Shown one piece after another: positions 1 to 7,633 of a stretch of 64,000 bases of DNA. The position numbers were made by a program, and so were the translations under genes. The stretch comes from Mesorhizobium sp. (GTDB taxonomy: Bacteria > Pseudomonadota > Alphaproteobacteria > Rhizobiales > Rhizobiaceae). The first letter of the stretch is position 1. Every line of letters begins with the position of its first letter. The stretch lies in NCBI GenBank assembly GCA_004020545.1, contig SAQE01000023.1, positions 1-64,000 of the forward strand. The letters are read 5' to 3'. The notes beneath the pieces were generated by a model. That model was not told the DNA's origin, searched no databases, and was given only the letters and a program-made list of their open reading frames with translations.

Positions 1-29
1 CTACTCCCCTACTCCCCCACTCCCCTAAA
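1..29. repeat. Short C-rich tandem repeat at window edge
   Basis: Three tandem, slightly degenerate copies of a CTACTCCCC-like unit abut the stop codon of the DUF2000-type gene. They resemble the CTACTGCC units of the hairpin near 4689-4748, so this may be the edge of a similar hairpin cut by the window boundary. Confidence 0.4.
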
Positions 30-440
30 TCAAGCATGCATGCGGGCGCCCTTGGTGATCTTGTCGACCAGCTTCTTTTCGGAGCGCAGCGCGATGCCGA
101 CCATTTTGGCGTCGTCCGGTGCGAATTCGGCAAAGACGGCGCGGTTGGCCACGTCATGGCCGGTCGAGAACATCTCCTCGACATAGGCGGATGTGGTCAC
201 GCCGCGCTCCAAAGCCCGGCGGTGGATCGCGGCAAGGGTCGGCCCGTCCGCCGACAGCACGATGACGGGCTGGATCGACAGCGGATTGAAGAGATTGCCG
301 GCGCGATCGCGATAGGGCTCGCCGATGATCTGAGGGAACTGCGCGACGATGCCGCTGGTCAGGAACGCGGTGACGTTGAGCTTCTGCCAGACGGCGAGGT
401 CTTCCCTCAGCACGATTGCAAATTTCGTGTCGAACACCAA
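30..440 (-). CDS. DUF2000 family protein
   Basis: A protein of about 136 residues beginning FDTKFAIVLREDLAVWQKLN resembles the DUF2000 family, small alpha/beta proteins of unknown biochemical role related to peptidyl-tRNA hydrolase 2 folds. The conserved stretch with GIVAQFPQIIG and a central PVIVLSADGPTLAAIHRRA segment is visible. The frame stays open further upstream, but that part is arginine/proline-rich and overlaps the divergent AraC gene. A GGAG seven bases before a TTG at 440 (or ten before a GTG at 437) marks the likely start. It is divergent from the AraC-type regulator, with only about 23 bases between the two starts, so the regulator probably controls it. Function unknown. Confidence 0.7.
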   Translation of the reverse strand: MVFDTKFAIVLREDLAVWQKLNVTAFLTSGIVAQFPQIIGEPYRDRAGNLFNPLSIQPVIVLSADGPTLAAIHRRALERGVTTSAYVEEMFSTGHDVANRAVFAEFAPDDAKMVGIALRSEKKLVDKITKGARMHA

Positions 441-463
441 AATGCTTCTCCAAAAGGTGACCC

Positions 464-1378
464 ATGATGGGCATGGATGAGGCGATGGCGCACGGTCTAG
501 GCGGTGAGGCGCTGGAAGGTCTTGAACGTTCGTGCGCGGCGGACGACCGGATCGTTTCGGCGCCCGGCGCCGTCGGGCTCGAACGCATCGAGGCACGCTT
601 CCGCGGCAACGCCTTCGACCTGCACCGCCACGACACCTACGCTATCGGCGTGACGCTCGACGGCGTGCAGCGCTTCCACTATCGCGGCGCGCTCCGGCAC
701 AGCCTGCCCGGCCAGGTGATCGTGCTGCATCCCGACGAACCGCACGATGGCGGCGCCGGCACCGAGGACGGCTTGCGGTACAGGATCCTCTATCTGGAAC
801 CGTCGCTGCTTCTCGACTGCTTAGCCGGCACGGCGCTGCCTTTCGTCGAGGACGCGGTGGTCAGCGATCCCGGCTTGCGCGGCACGCTGCTTTCAGCCCT
901 TGCGCCGCTGGATGAGGAGCTCGACGATTTGTTCGTCGCCGATTTCATCGCGCAACTGGCGCAACATCTGAAACATCATGCCGGAGAACCGGCAAAACCG
1001 ATGGGAAGGACGGCACGGCATGCCGCCGCGCTTGCGCGTGACTATATCGAGGAGAATGCCGGGCGGCCGGTTCGCTCCGATGAGCTCGAGGCTGTCACCG
1101 GCCTCGACCGCTATACGCTGTCACGCCACTTCCGCGCGACCTATTCGACCAGCCCGCACCGCTTCCTCCTGATGCGCCGGCTGCAGCGGGCGCGGCGCAT
1201 GATCGAGATGGGAGAGCCGCTCGCCGAAACAGCTGTTGCGGTCGGCTTCAGCGACCAGAGCCATTTCAACCGGCATTTCAAGAAGGCGTTCGGGCTGACG
1301 CCGGGACGCTGGGCGGTGCTGGTGCACGGCGTAAGCGCGACGCGCAGCGTCGTCGCTCAACCGCGAGACATCCGGTGA
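464..1378 (+). CDS. AraC family transcriptional regulator
   Basis: A 304-residue regulator with an N-terminal cupin-type sensing domain (about residues 35-130, including FDLHRHDTYAIG and HPDEPHDGG) and a C-terminal double helix-turn-helix of the AraC/XylS type (about 190-290). The second recognition helix carries the family signature around FSDQSHFNRHFKKAFGLTPG. An AAGGTG lies five bases before the first ATG; further in-frame ATGs at 467, 473 and 485 are alternatives. It is divergent from the DUF2000-type gene and probably regulates it, as AraC genes commonly control their neighbour. The last codons lie inside a long inverted repeat (1337-1370), so the C-terminal tail is repeat-derived. Confidence 0.9.
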   Translation: MMGMDEAMAHGLGGEALEGLERSCAADDRIVSAPGAVGLERIEARFRGNAFDLHRHDTYAIGVTLDGVQRFHYRGALRHSLPGQVIVLHPDEPHDGGAGTEDGLRYRILYLEPSLLLDCLAGTALPFVEDAVVSDPGLRGTLLSALAPLDEELDDLFVADFIAQLAQHLKHHAGEPAKPMGRTARHAAALARDYIEENAGRPVRSDELEAVTGLDRYTLSRHFRATYSTSPHRFLLMRRLQRARRMIEMGEPLAETAVAVGFSDQSHFNRHFKKAFGLTPGRWAVLVHGVSATRSVVAQPRDIR

Positions 1379-1541
1379 TAGCGCTGAGGCGCGACGCGCA
1401 GCGTCGTTGCCCTTTCCGCTAAGCCGCCGATGCTCGGGTGGTGCGTGAAGCGACGATGCTGCGCATTGCGCTTGTGTCGCCAACGTCTCGCGGTTGAGCG
1501 GCGACGCTGCGCGTCGCACGAGACGACGCTGCGCGTCGCTC
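1337..1541. repeat. Long inverted repeat with CGACGCGCAGCGTCG units
   Basis: The segment 1337-1370 recurs as a near-perfect reverse complement at about 1485-1518, giving arms of roughly 34 bases. Each arm contains the unit GCGACGCGCAGCGTCG. Two more copies lie at 1391-1406 (direct) and about 1524-1539 (inverted). The left arm overlaps the end of the AraC coding region and the right end abuts the stop of the MarR gene, so the element fills the whole convergent gap and may work as a bidirectional terminator or mRNA end stabiliser. Confidence 0.8.
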
Positions 1542-1542
1542 G

Positions 1543-2013
1543 TCAATCCTCCAGTTCGGCATCGTCGTCGATGAGGATCAGCTCTTCGTTCGACAGGTTG
1601 GCCTCGATGCGGACGAGCAGCTTGAACAGCGCCTTCTGGTCCTTCTTGTCGAGGCCCTTCAGCGCCTGCTTTTCGGTCTTCTTTACCGATTTCTCGATGG
1701 CGCGGATGGTTTCGCGGCCGGCGTCTGTCAGGAAGATGTGGGCCTGGCGCGCATCGGCGTTGGAGGCGCGCTTCTCCAGAAAACCCTGTGCCTGCAACCG
1801 GTTGATGGTCTTGGTGATCGTCGGCGGACGCACGCCGAGCCGCCCGGCGAGATTGCCCGGGGTCTGGCCGTCCTCGCGGTCCAGCGCCAGCATGATCTGG
1901 TCCTGGCCGGCGTAGAAACCGTGCGCCAGAAGCCGCGCCGCAAGCGCCGTTCGCGCCAGCCGCGCCGCCGAATGCAGCCGGCTCATTGTCGCTGTCTTGT
2001 CCGCCTTGGCCAT
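1543..2013 (-). CDS. MarR family transcriptional regulator
   Basis: A 156-residue winged-helix regulator. The DNA-binding core spans about residues 45-105: PGNLAGRLGVRPPTITKTIN is the recognition region, then the wing with the family-typical D-A-R (SNADARQAHIFLTDAGR). The C-terminal part is a lysine-rich dimerisation helix (KSVKKTEKQALKGLDKKDQK) ending in an acidic tail. It is a single gene, convergent with the AraC gene. A perfect 8+8 inverted repeat 29 bases upstream of its start is a plausible autoregulatory site. No obvious target gene is adjacent apart from the divergent COG0523 GTPase some 380 bases away. Confidence 0.9.
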   Translation of the reverse strand: MAKADKTATMSRLHSAARLARTALAARLLAHGFYAGQDQIMLALDREDGQTPGNLAGRLGVRPPTITKTINRLQAQGFLEKRASNADARQAHIFLTDAGRETIRAIEKSVKKTEKQALKGLDKKDQKALFKLLVRIEANLSNEELILIDDDAELED

Positions 2014-2041
2014 GGTCCTTCCCTCTTCGGCCTAACCGGCG

Positions 2042-2063
2042 CGGACAGCATAGAGGCTGTCCG
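2042..2063. promoter_or_regulatory. Candidate MarR operator
   Basis: CGGACAGC and GCTGTCCG form a perfect 8-base inverted repeat around a 6-base spacer, 29 bases upstream of the MarR gene. MarR dimers bind palindromes of this size. The rest of 2014-2394 (381 bases between the divergent MarR and COG0523 genes) shows no gene; it gets more AT-rich near 2140-2180, where promoters probably lie, and no clear Zur-type palindrome was found. Confidence 0.4.
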
Positions 2064-2394
2064 GCGGCTGGCAAATGACGATCTAAAGAGTCCGGCTTGC
2101 AGAACGCTTTGCCGGCAAGCATTGCGGTGCCCGCGCAGGTGATGCCAGATGTTTATTTCAGTTAGATGACAAACGACTTTTGACCTGGCGAGATTCACAG
2201 CCGAGAGCTTGCAAGGGTGAGGTGACGCCCGTGCGGCTGCCCCATTTGGCCAACTTGATCACCGCCATTCCGTCCGCGGCGCCGGCTCCGATCGGGGGAT
2301 CGGCTGGCCCATTGGTTTGGCGCGTGCAAAAGCGCTGCCCACACCCTATATGAGGCCGACAAATCCTTTAGGGCGCAGATTTTCGAGGCAAGCC

Positions 2395-3435
2395 ATGAGC
2401 GATGCACAGACGCAGATCCCCGTAACCGTTCTCACCGGCTATCTCGGCGCGGGCAAGACGACGCTGCTCAACCGCATCCTGTCGGAGAACCACGGCAGGC
2501 GTTACGCCGTCATCGTCAACGAGTTCGGCGAGATCGGCATCGACAACGACCTGATCGTCGAATCCGACGAGGAAATCTATGAGATGAACAATGGCTGCGT
2601 GTGCTGCACGGTGCGCGGCGACCTGATCCGCGTCGTCGAAGGCCTGATGCGCCGGCCCGGCCGCTTCGACGCCATCGTCGTCGAGACCACCGGCCTCGCC
2701 GATCCGGTGCCGGTGGCGCAGACCTTCTTCATGGACGACGACGTGCGCTCCAAGACCAAGCTCGACGCGGTGGTGGCGCTGGTCGACGCCAAGCACCTGC
2801 CCCTGCGGCTGAAGGACTCCAAGGAGGCCGAGGACCAGATCGCCTTCGCCGACGTCGTGGTGCTGAACAAAACCGATCTCGTCACCCCCGAAGAGCTCGA
2901 AAAGGTCGAGGCGACGATCCGCGCCATCAACCCGGCGGCCAGAATCCACCGCACGGAGCGCGCCGGCGTGGCGCTTCGCGAGGTGCTCGACCGCGGTGCC
3001 TTCGACCTGTCGCGCGCGCTGGAGAACGACCCGCAATTTCTCGAGGCGCATGATCACGACCATGATCATGACCATGATCATCACGATCATGACGGGCACG
3101 ACCATCATCACCACGACCATACTTCGGATATCCACGACGTGACGGTGAAGTCGGTGTCGCTGCGCGGCGGCGAGATGGACCCAAAGAAGTTCTTCCCCTG
3201 GATCGAGAAGGTGACCCAGATGGAAGGCCCGAACATTCTGCGGCTGAAAGGCATCATCGCGCTCAAGGGCGACGACGAGCGCTATGTTCTGCAAGGCGTG
3301 CACATGATCCTCGAAGGCGACCACCAGCGCGCCTGGAAGGACGGCGAAAAGCACGAAAGCCGGCTGGTGTTCATCGGCCGCGACCTCGACGAAGAGCGGC
3401 TCAGGAAGAGTTTTGAGGCCTGCCAGGCGGCTTGA
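2395..3435 (+). CDS. COG0523/CobW family metal-handling GTPase
   Basis: A 346-residue G3E-family P-loop GTPase. It has a Walker A (GYLGAGKTT, residues 15-23), an ExxG-type stretch VNEFGEIGID, the metal-binding GCVCC (67-71), and a G4 motif NKTD. A strongly histidine/aspartate-rich loop lies at about 218-244, before the CobW C-terminal domain. COG0523 proteins with such loops (YeiR, ZigA, ZNG1 types) deliver or store zinc; CobW proper works in cobalamin synthesis, but no cobalamin genes are nearby. The start at 2395 has a GAGG upstream; an earlier in-frame ATG at 2317 adds a tail unlike the family. The WD40 gene follows in the same direction, across a palindromic repeat. Confidence 0.88.
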   Translation: MSDAQTQIPVTVLTGYLGAGKTTLLNRILSENHGRRYAVIVNEFGEIGIDNDLIVESDEEIYEMNNGCVCCTVRGDLIRVVEGLMRRPGRFDAIVVETTGLADPVPVAQTFFMDDDVRSKTKLDAVVALVDAKHLPLRLKDSKEAEDQIAFADVVVLNKTDLVTPEELEKVEATIRAINPAARIHRTERAGVALREVLDRGAFDLSRALENDPQFLEAHDHDHDHDHDHHDHDGHDHHHHDHTSDIHDVTVKSVSLRGGEMDPKKFFPWIEKVTQMEGPNILRLKGIIALKGDDERYVLQGVHMILEGDHQRAWKDGEKHESRLVFIGRDLDEERLRKSFEACQAA

Positions 3436-3440
3436 TTTTC

Positions 3441-3607
3441 GGGGCTTTCTCCTTCTCCCCTTGTCGGAGAAGGTGGATTGGCGCGCAGCGCCAAGACGGT
3501 TGAGGGGTGCTGGACGGAGCGAGACGCTGGCGTTCCCTGGAACACCCCTCATCCGACCGAGCTTCGCTCGGCCACCTTCTCCCACACAAGGGGAGAAGGA
3601 GAGCCCC
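3441..3607. repeat. Palindromic intergenic repeat
   Basis: A GGGGCTTTCTCCTTCTCCCC-type left end pairs with GGGGAGAAGGAGAGCCCC at the right end. Inner parts also pair (GGAGAAGGTGG with CCACCTTCTCC, and TTGAGGGGTG with ACACCCCTCA). This is one large imperfect palindrome of the kind that litters rhizobial intergenic DNA. It separates the COG0523 gene from the WD40 gene. Confidence 0.8.
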
Positions 3608-3706
3608 AACGCTGTCGCCCTTCCCTTATCGCGATCCGAAGCGGGTTGAGACCTGCAGCTCTACCCCTTATGGGGAAGGGCAGAAATCTCGAATGGATCA
3701 GCCCCC

Positions 3707-4681
3707 ATGCCCACAGTCGCCCCGCTTGATCTCGAAGGCCATTGCGTGGCCGCAGTCTTTCTCGACAACGTGCCGCATTTCGCGCTTGCCGACGGCGCGG
3801 TCCACCGGCTCGACAATGGGCATAAGACGATGCAAGCCAATGACGGGCTGCTCGCCGCCTTCCATGACGCAGCCAACGACCGGCTGATCACCGGCGGCGA
3901 GGACGGCAAGGTGTTTGCCGTCAGGCCCGGCGGCGAAGTGGCGGAACTGGCCAGCGCCGGCAAAAAATGGATCACCAGCGTCGCCGCCGGCCCGCAGGGC
4001 GCGATCGCCTATGCCTCCGGCAAGACGGCCTTCGTGCGCTTTGCCGACGGCAAGACCAAGGAATTCGCCCATCCGCGCTCGGTCGAGGGGCTTGCCTTCT
4101 CGCCCAAGGGCATGCGCTTCGGCGTCGCCCGCTACAACGGTGCGACGCTGCATTTCCCCGCAGCCGAAGGCAAGCCGGTGGAACTCGAATGGGCCGGCGC
4201 CCATACCGGCATAACCTTCTCGCCGGACGGCGCCTTCCTTATCACCACCATGCAGGAGAACGCGTTGCACGGCTGGAAGCTGGCCGACGGCAAGCACATG
4301 CGCATGAGCGGCTATCCAGGCAAGGTGAAGAGCCTGTCCTGGAGCGTGAAGGGCAAATGGCTGGCGAGCTCCGGCGCGCCGGCGGCGATCGTCTGGCCTT
4401 TCGCCAGCAAGGACGGCCCCATGGGTAAGGCGCCGCTGGAGCTCGGCACGCGCGGCAACACCATGGTGACCTGCGTCGCCTGCCATCCCAGCCAGGAAGT
4501 GACGGCGATCGGCTATGAGGATGGCATGGTGATCGCGGCGCGCTTTGCCGACGCCAAGGAAGTGCTGCTGCGCCGCCCCGGCAAGGGCGCCATTACGTCG
4601 ATGATGTGGGACAAGGAAGAGCGCCGCATCGTCTTCGGGAGTGCGGCCGGCGATTGCGGCGTGATCGATATCACTGCGTAA
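3707..4681 (+). CDS. WD40 repeat protein
   Basis: A 324-residue protein built of about seven beta-propeller-type repeats. Typical blades are DRLITGGEDGKVFAVRPGGE, GLAFSPKGMRFGVARYNGAT, GITFSPDGAFLITTMQENAL and SLSWSVKGKWLASSGAPAAI. There is no signal peptide or membrane segment, so it is cytoplasmic. WD40 propellers are scaffolds; nothing catalytic is seen. Its place directly after the metallochaperone GTPase suggests a partner role in metal homeostasis, but that is inferred from context only. Histidines and cysteines (VTCVACHPSQE) might bind metal. Confidence 0.85.
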   Translation: MPTVAPLDLEGHCVAAVFLDNVPHFALADGAVHRLDNGHKTMQANDGLLAAFHDAANDRLITGGEDGKVFAVRPGGEVAELASAGKKWITSVAAGPQGAIAYASGKTAFVRFADGKTKEFAHPRSVEGLAFSPKGMRFGVARYNGATLHFPAAEGKPVELEWAGAHTGITFSPDGAFLITTMQENALHGWKLADGKHMRMSGYPGKVKSLSWSVKGKWLASSGAPAAIVWPFASKDGPMGKAPLELGTRGNTMVTCVACHPSQEVTAIGYEDGMVIAARFADAKEVLLRRPGKGAITSMMWDKEERRIVFGSAAGDCGVIDITA

Positions 4682-4688
4682 GGGAATA

Positions 4689-4748
4689 GGCAGTAGGGAA
4701 TAGGCAGTAGGAAAAAGAGAGCGCCCTACTGCCTAGTTCCCTACTGCC
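4689..4748. repeat. Hairpin of CAGTAGG / CCTACTG units
   Basis: Two AGGCAGTAGG units (4689-4711) are followed by their reverse complements (4725-4748) with a 13-base loop; one base differs in length between the arms. The hairpin sits between the WD40 gene and the aminotransferase gene, both rightward, and could end or attenuate transcription, although no T-run follows. Confidence 0.7.
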
Positions 4749-4771
4749 TACTGCCTGAAAGAGGGGCCTTC

Positions 4772-6145
4772 ATGCATTCAATCGACCGGACTTCCATCGG
4801 CGTCGATGCCGCCCGCATAGCCGAGCTGCGCGAAACGGAGGCGGCCGCCTTCCGCAGGGCGCGGCCGAAATCCGAGGCGAAGGTGGGCAACGGCATGGCC
4901 GGCTTCCTCGGCGGCGTGCCGATGCACTGGATGACCGACTGGCCGACGCCGTTTCCGATCCTGGTCGACGGCGCGAAAGGCGCCACCATCACCGATATCG
5001 ACGGCAACAGGCTCGACGATTTCTGCCTCGGCGATACCGGCTCGATGCTCGGCCATTCGCCGCCGGCGGTCGCCCGCGCCATCCGCCGGCAAGCGGCACG
5101 CGGCTTGACCTATATGCTGCCAAGCGAGGATGCGATCGCCATCGGCCCGCTCTTACAGCAGCGCTTCGGCCTCCCCTACTGGCAGATCGCCACCACCGCG
5201 ACCGACGCCAACCGCTTCGCGCTGCGCGTCGCCCGCGCGGTCACGGGGCGCGAAAAAATCCTGGTCTTCAACGGCTGCTATCACGGCTCGGTCGACGAGA
5301 CGATGGTGCGGCTGATCGACGGCAAGCCGGTCAACCGGCCCGGACTGGCGGGCGAATTCCGCGATCTCACGCGCGCAACGAAAATCGTGGAGTTCAACGA
5401 CATGGCCGCGTTGGAAGCAGCGCTGGCGGATCGGGACGTCGCCTGCGTCATCACCGAACCGGTGCTGACCAATTCCTGCATGGTGCTGCCGGAACCCGGC
5501 TTCCACGACGCGCTGCGTCGCCTGACCCGCACGGCCGGCACGCTGCTTCTGATCGACGAGACGCACACCATCTCCACCGGCCCCGGCGGCTATACGCGCA
5601 AATATGGGCTGGAGCCGGACCTGTTCGTGCTCGGCAAGCCGGTGGCGGGCGGTGTGCCGGCCAGCATCTGGGGCATGAGCGAGGACGTCGCCACCCGTTA
5701 CGGCGCCTATAACCGGACCAAGGAGCCCGGCTATTCCGGCATGGGCACGACGCTGTCGGCCAATCCGCTGCAATTCGCGGCAATGCGCGCGACGCTGGAA
5801 GAGGTGATGACGGAGGAGGCCTATGCCCATATGGACCGGCTGGCGCGCCGCCTCGACGCCGGGCTCACCGCGGTCATCGATCGTTATCATCTGCCCTGGC
5901 ACGTCGCGCGGGTCGGCGCCCGCGTCGAGTTCATCTGCGCGCCCGGTCCGCTCAGGAATGGCGGCGAGGCGGAGAAGGCTCATGCGCCGGAACTTGAGGC
6001 CGCCATCCATGTCGCGCTGGTCAATCGCGGCGTGCTGATCGCGCCATTCCACAATATGATGCTGATCTCGCCAGCGACGACGGCGGCGCAGGTGAGCCGG
6101 CTGATCACCGCTTTCAGCGCGGTTGCGGCAAGGCTTGCGGCATGA
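4772..6145 (+). CDS. Class III PLP-dependent aminotransferase (glutamate-1-semialdehyde aminomutase-like)
   Basis: A 457-residue fold-type I PLP enzyme of the class III group. Recognisable parts are the cofactor-contact region after LVFNGCYHGSVDE (about residue 170), the PLP-ring aspartate in LLLIDETHT (about 263), and the probable Schiff-base lysine in FVLGKPVAGGVPA (about 288). The phosphate-contact STFGG-type region is replaced by GYSGMGTTLSANPLQ. Its overall pattern is closer to glutamate-1-semialdehyde aminomutase relatives than to ornithine aminotransferases; the amino-group substrate cannot be read from sequence. The stop overlaps the ATG of the glutamine-synthetase-like gene, so the two are translationally coupled and probably act in one amine-degradation or modification route. 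Confidence 0.85.
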   Translation: MHSIDRTSIGVDAARIAELRETEAAAFRRARPKSEAKVGNGMAGFLGGVPMHWMTDWPTPFPILVDGAKGATITDIDGNRLDDFCLGDTGSMLGHSPPAVARAIRRQAARGLTYMLPSEDAIAIGPLLQQRFGLPYWQIATTATDANRFALRVARAVTGREKILVFNGCYHGSVDETMVRLIDGKPVNRPGLAGEFRDLTRATKIVEFNDMAALEAALADRDVACVITEPVLTNSCMVLPEPGFHDALRRLTRTAGTLLLIDETHTISTGPGGYTRKYGLEPDLFVLGKPVAGGVPASIWGMSEDVATRYGAYNRTKEPGYSGMGTTLSANPLQFAAMRATLEEVMTEEAYAHMDRLARRLDAGLTAVIDRYHLPWHVARVGARVEFICAPGPLRNGGEAEKAHAPELEAAIHVALVNRGVLIAPFHNMMLISPATTAAQVSRLITAFSAVAARLAA

Positions 6146-7578
6146 GACAAGCAGTTGGAAGATTGGCGGCCATGGACAATCCGAGCACAGTTGCGACCTC
6201 CCCTTCAGGCTCGACGCCCGCCGAGGCGAAGGCTTTTCTCGACGCCCATCCCGACATCGAGGCGTTCGACATCGTGCTTACCGACGCCAACGGCATCGGC
6301 CGCGGCAAGATCGTGCGGCGCCACGAGCTGATGGGCATTTTCGAGAATGGCCGTCATATGCCGATCTCGATCCTCGGCCTCGACATCACCGGCGAGGACG
6401 TCCACGAAACCGGGCTGATCTGGGACACCGGCGACGGCGATCTTCGCGCATGGCCGATCCCCGGCACGCTGGTGCCGCTCCACGGCACGCAGCCGCCGCG
6501 CGGCCAGGTGCTGATGGCGATGTATCATCTCGACGGGCAGCCGATGTCGTCTGATCCGCGGCTGGCGCTGGCCCGGCAGGTGGACATTTTGGCGGCCAAA
6601 GGTCTGCATCCGGCCGGCGCCTTCGAGCTGGAATTTTTTCTCCTCGCCAACGAGCGCGATGCGGACGGTAAGGTGCAGGCCGCCCGCGCGGTGCTCGACG
6701 GCCGCCGCTCGGGCAAGACGGAAGTCTATTCGGTCGACCATCTGCACGGCATGGAGCCGCTGTTTTCCGATATCTACGCCGCCGCCAAGGCGCAAGGCAT
6801 TCCGGCCGAGACGATCATCTCCGAATACGCGCCCGGCCAGTACGAGCTGACGCTCAACTACCGCAAGGATGTGATGCGGGCGGCCGACGACCTAGTCATG
6901 CTGAAACGGCTGGTCCGGGCGCAAGCGCGTCGACACGGCGTCACCGCCTGCTTCATGGCCAAGCCCATCGAGACCTATGCCGGCTCGGGCATGCATTTCC
7001 ACGTCTCGCTGCAGGACGATGCCGGCCGGAACGTCTTTACCGAGGCTGCCGGCGAGAAATGGTCACCGAGCCTGCTCAACGCGCTTGGCGGCCTGATCCA
7101 CACCATGGCGGAATCGATGCTGGTGTTCGCGCCGCATGCTAATTCATGGCGGCGTTTCGTCGCGCAATCCTATGCGCCGGTGGCGCCGACCTGGGGCATC
7201 AACAACCGATCGGTGGCGCTGCGCGTGCCGGCAGGCGATGCCAGGAACCGCCGCATCGAGCACCGGCCGTCCGGCGTCGACGCCAACCCCTATCTGGTGG
7301 CGGCGACGGTGCTGGCCGGCATCGTCAAAGGCCTCGACGAGGGGCTGGATCCCGGTCCGGAAACGACCGGCAACGGCTATGCGACCACGCCCGCGGATAC
7401 GACCATGCCGGTGGACTGGCGTGCCGCGATCGAGGCGGCCAGGCGCTCCGATTTCCTGAAATCGGCGCTCGGCCCCGAGCTGCATCGGACGTTCGTGGCG
7501 ATCAAGCAGGCGGAATACCTGCGCGTCGCGCGCACCGTCAGCGAGCTCGACTACCACCTCTACCTGCACGAGGTGTGA
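6142..7578 (+). CDS. Glutamine synthetase family protein (gamma-glutamyl ligase-like)
   Basis: A 478-residue glutamine-synthetase-fold ligase. Catalytic-core motifs are GAFELEFFLLA, the metal/glutamate region SEYAPGQYELTLNY, GSGMHFHVSLQD, the ATP-site NNRSVALRVP, and RIEHRPSGVDANPYL. Its N-terminal beta-grasp is of the non-housekeeping type, and the tyrosine adenylylation region of GlnA is not evident, so it fits the PuuA/GlnT-like gamma-glutamyl-amine ligases. Coupling to a class III aminotransferase suggests catabolism of an amine, as in the PuuA route, but no puuBCD genes are here. The overlap start at 6142 is used; a second ATG at 6172 would shorten it by ten residues. Confidence 0.85.
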   Translation: MRQAVGRLAAMDNPSTVATSPSGSTPAEAKAFLDAHPDIEAFDIVLTDANGIGRGKIVRRHELMGIFENGRHMPISILGLDITGEDVHETGLIWDTGDGDLRAWPIPGTLVPLHGTQPPRGQVLMAMYHLDGQPMSSDPRLALARQVDILAAKGLHPAGAFELEFFLLANERDADGKVQAARAVLDGRRSGKTEVYSVDHLHGMEPLFSDIYAAAKAQGIPAETIISEYAPGQYELTLNYRKDVMRAADDLVMLKRLVRAQARRHGVTACFMAKPIETYAGSGMHFHVSLQDDAGRNVFTEAAGEKWSPSLLNALGGLIHTMAESMLVFAPHANSWRRFVAQSYAPVAPTWGINNRSVALRVPAGDARNRRIEHRPSGVDANPYLVAATVLAGIVKGLDEGLDPGPETTGNGYATTPADTTMPVDWRAAIEAARRSDFLKSALGPELHRTFVAIKQAEYLRVARTVSELDYHLYLHEV

Positions 7579-7633
7579 GGATCGGGAACCATCGCCAAAC
7601 TCGCCCATTCAACATCGAAGCGGACGAGGATGA

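Noticed and set aside
2130-2180. Zur-type operator upstream of the COG0523 gene
   Set aside because: The AT-rich patch has no palindrome of the expected GTTATA-type symmetry.
3048-3120. CATGATCACGAC-type tandem repeat that might look like a regulatory or repeat array
   Set aside because: It lies in frame within the COG0523 gene and encodes the histidine/aspartate metal-binding loop.
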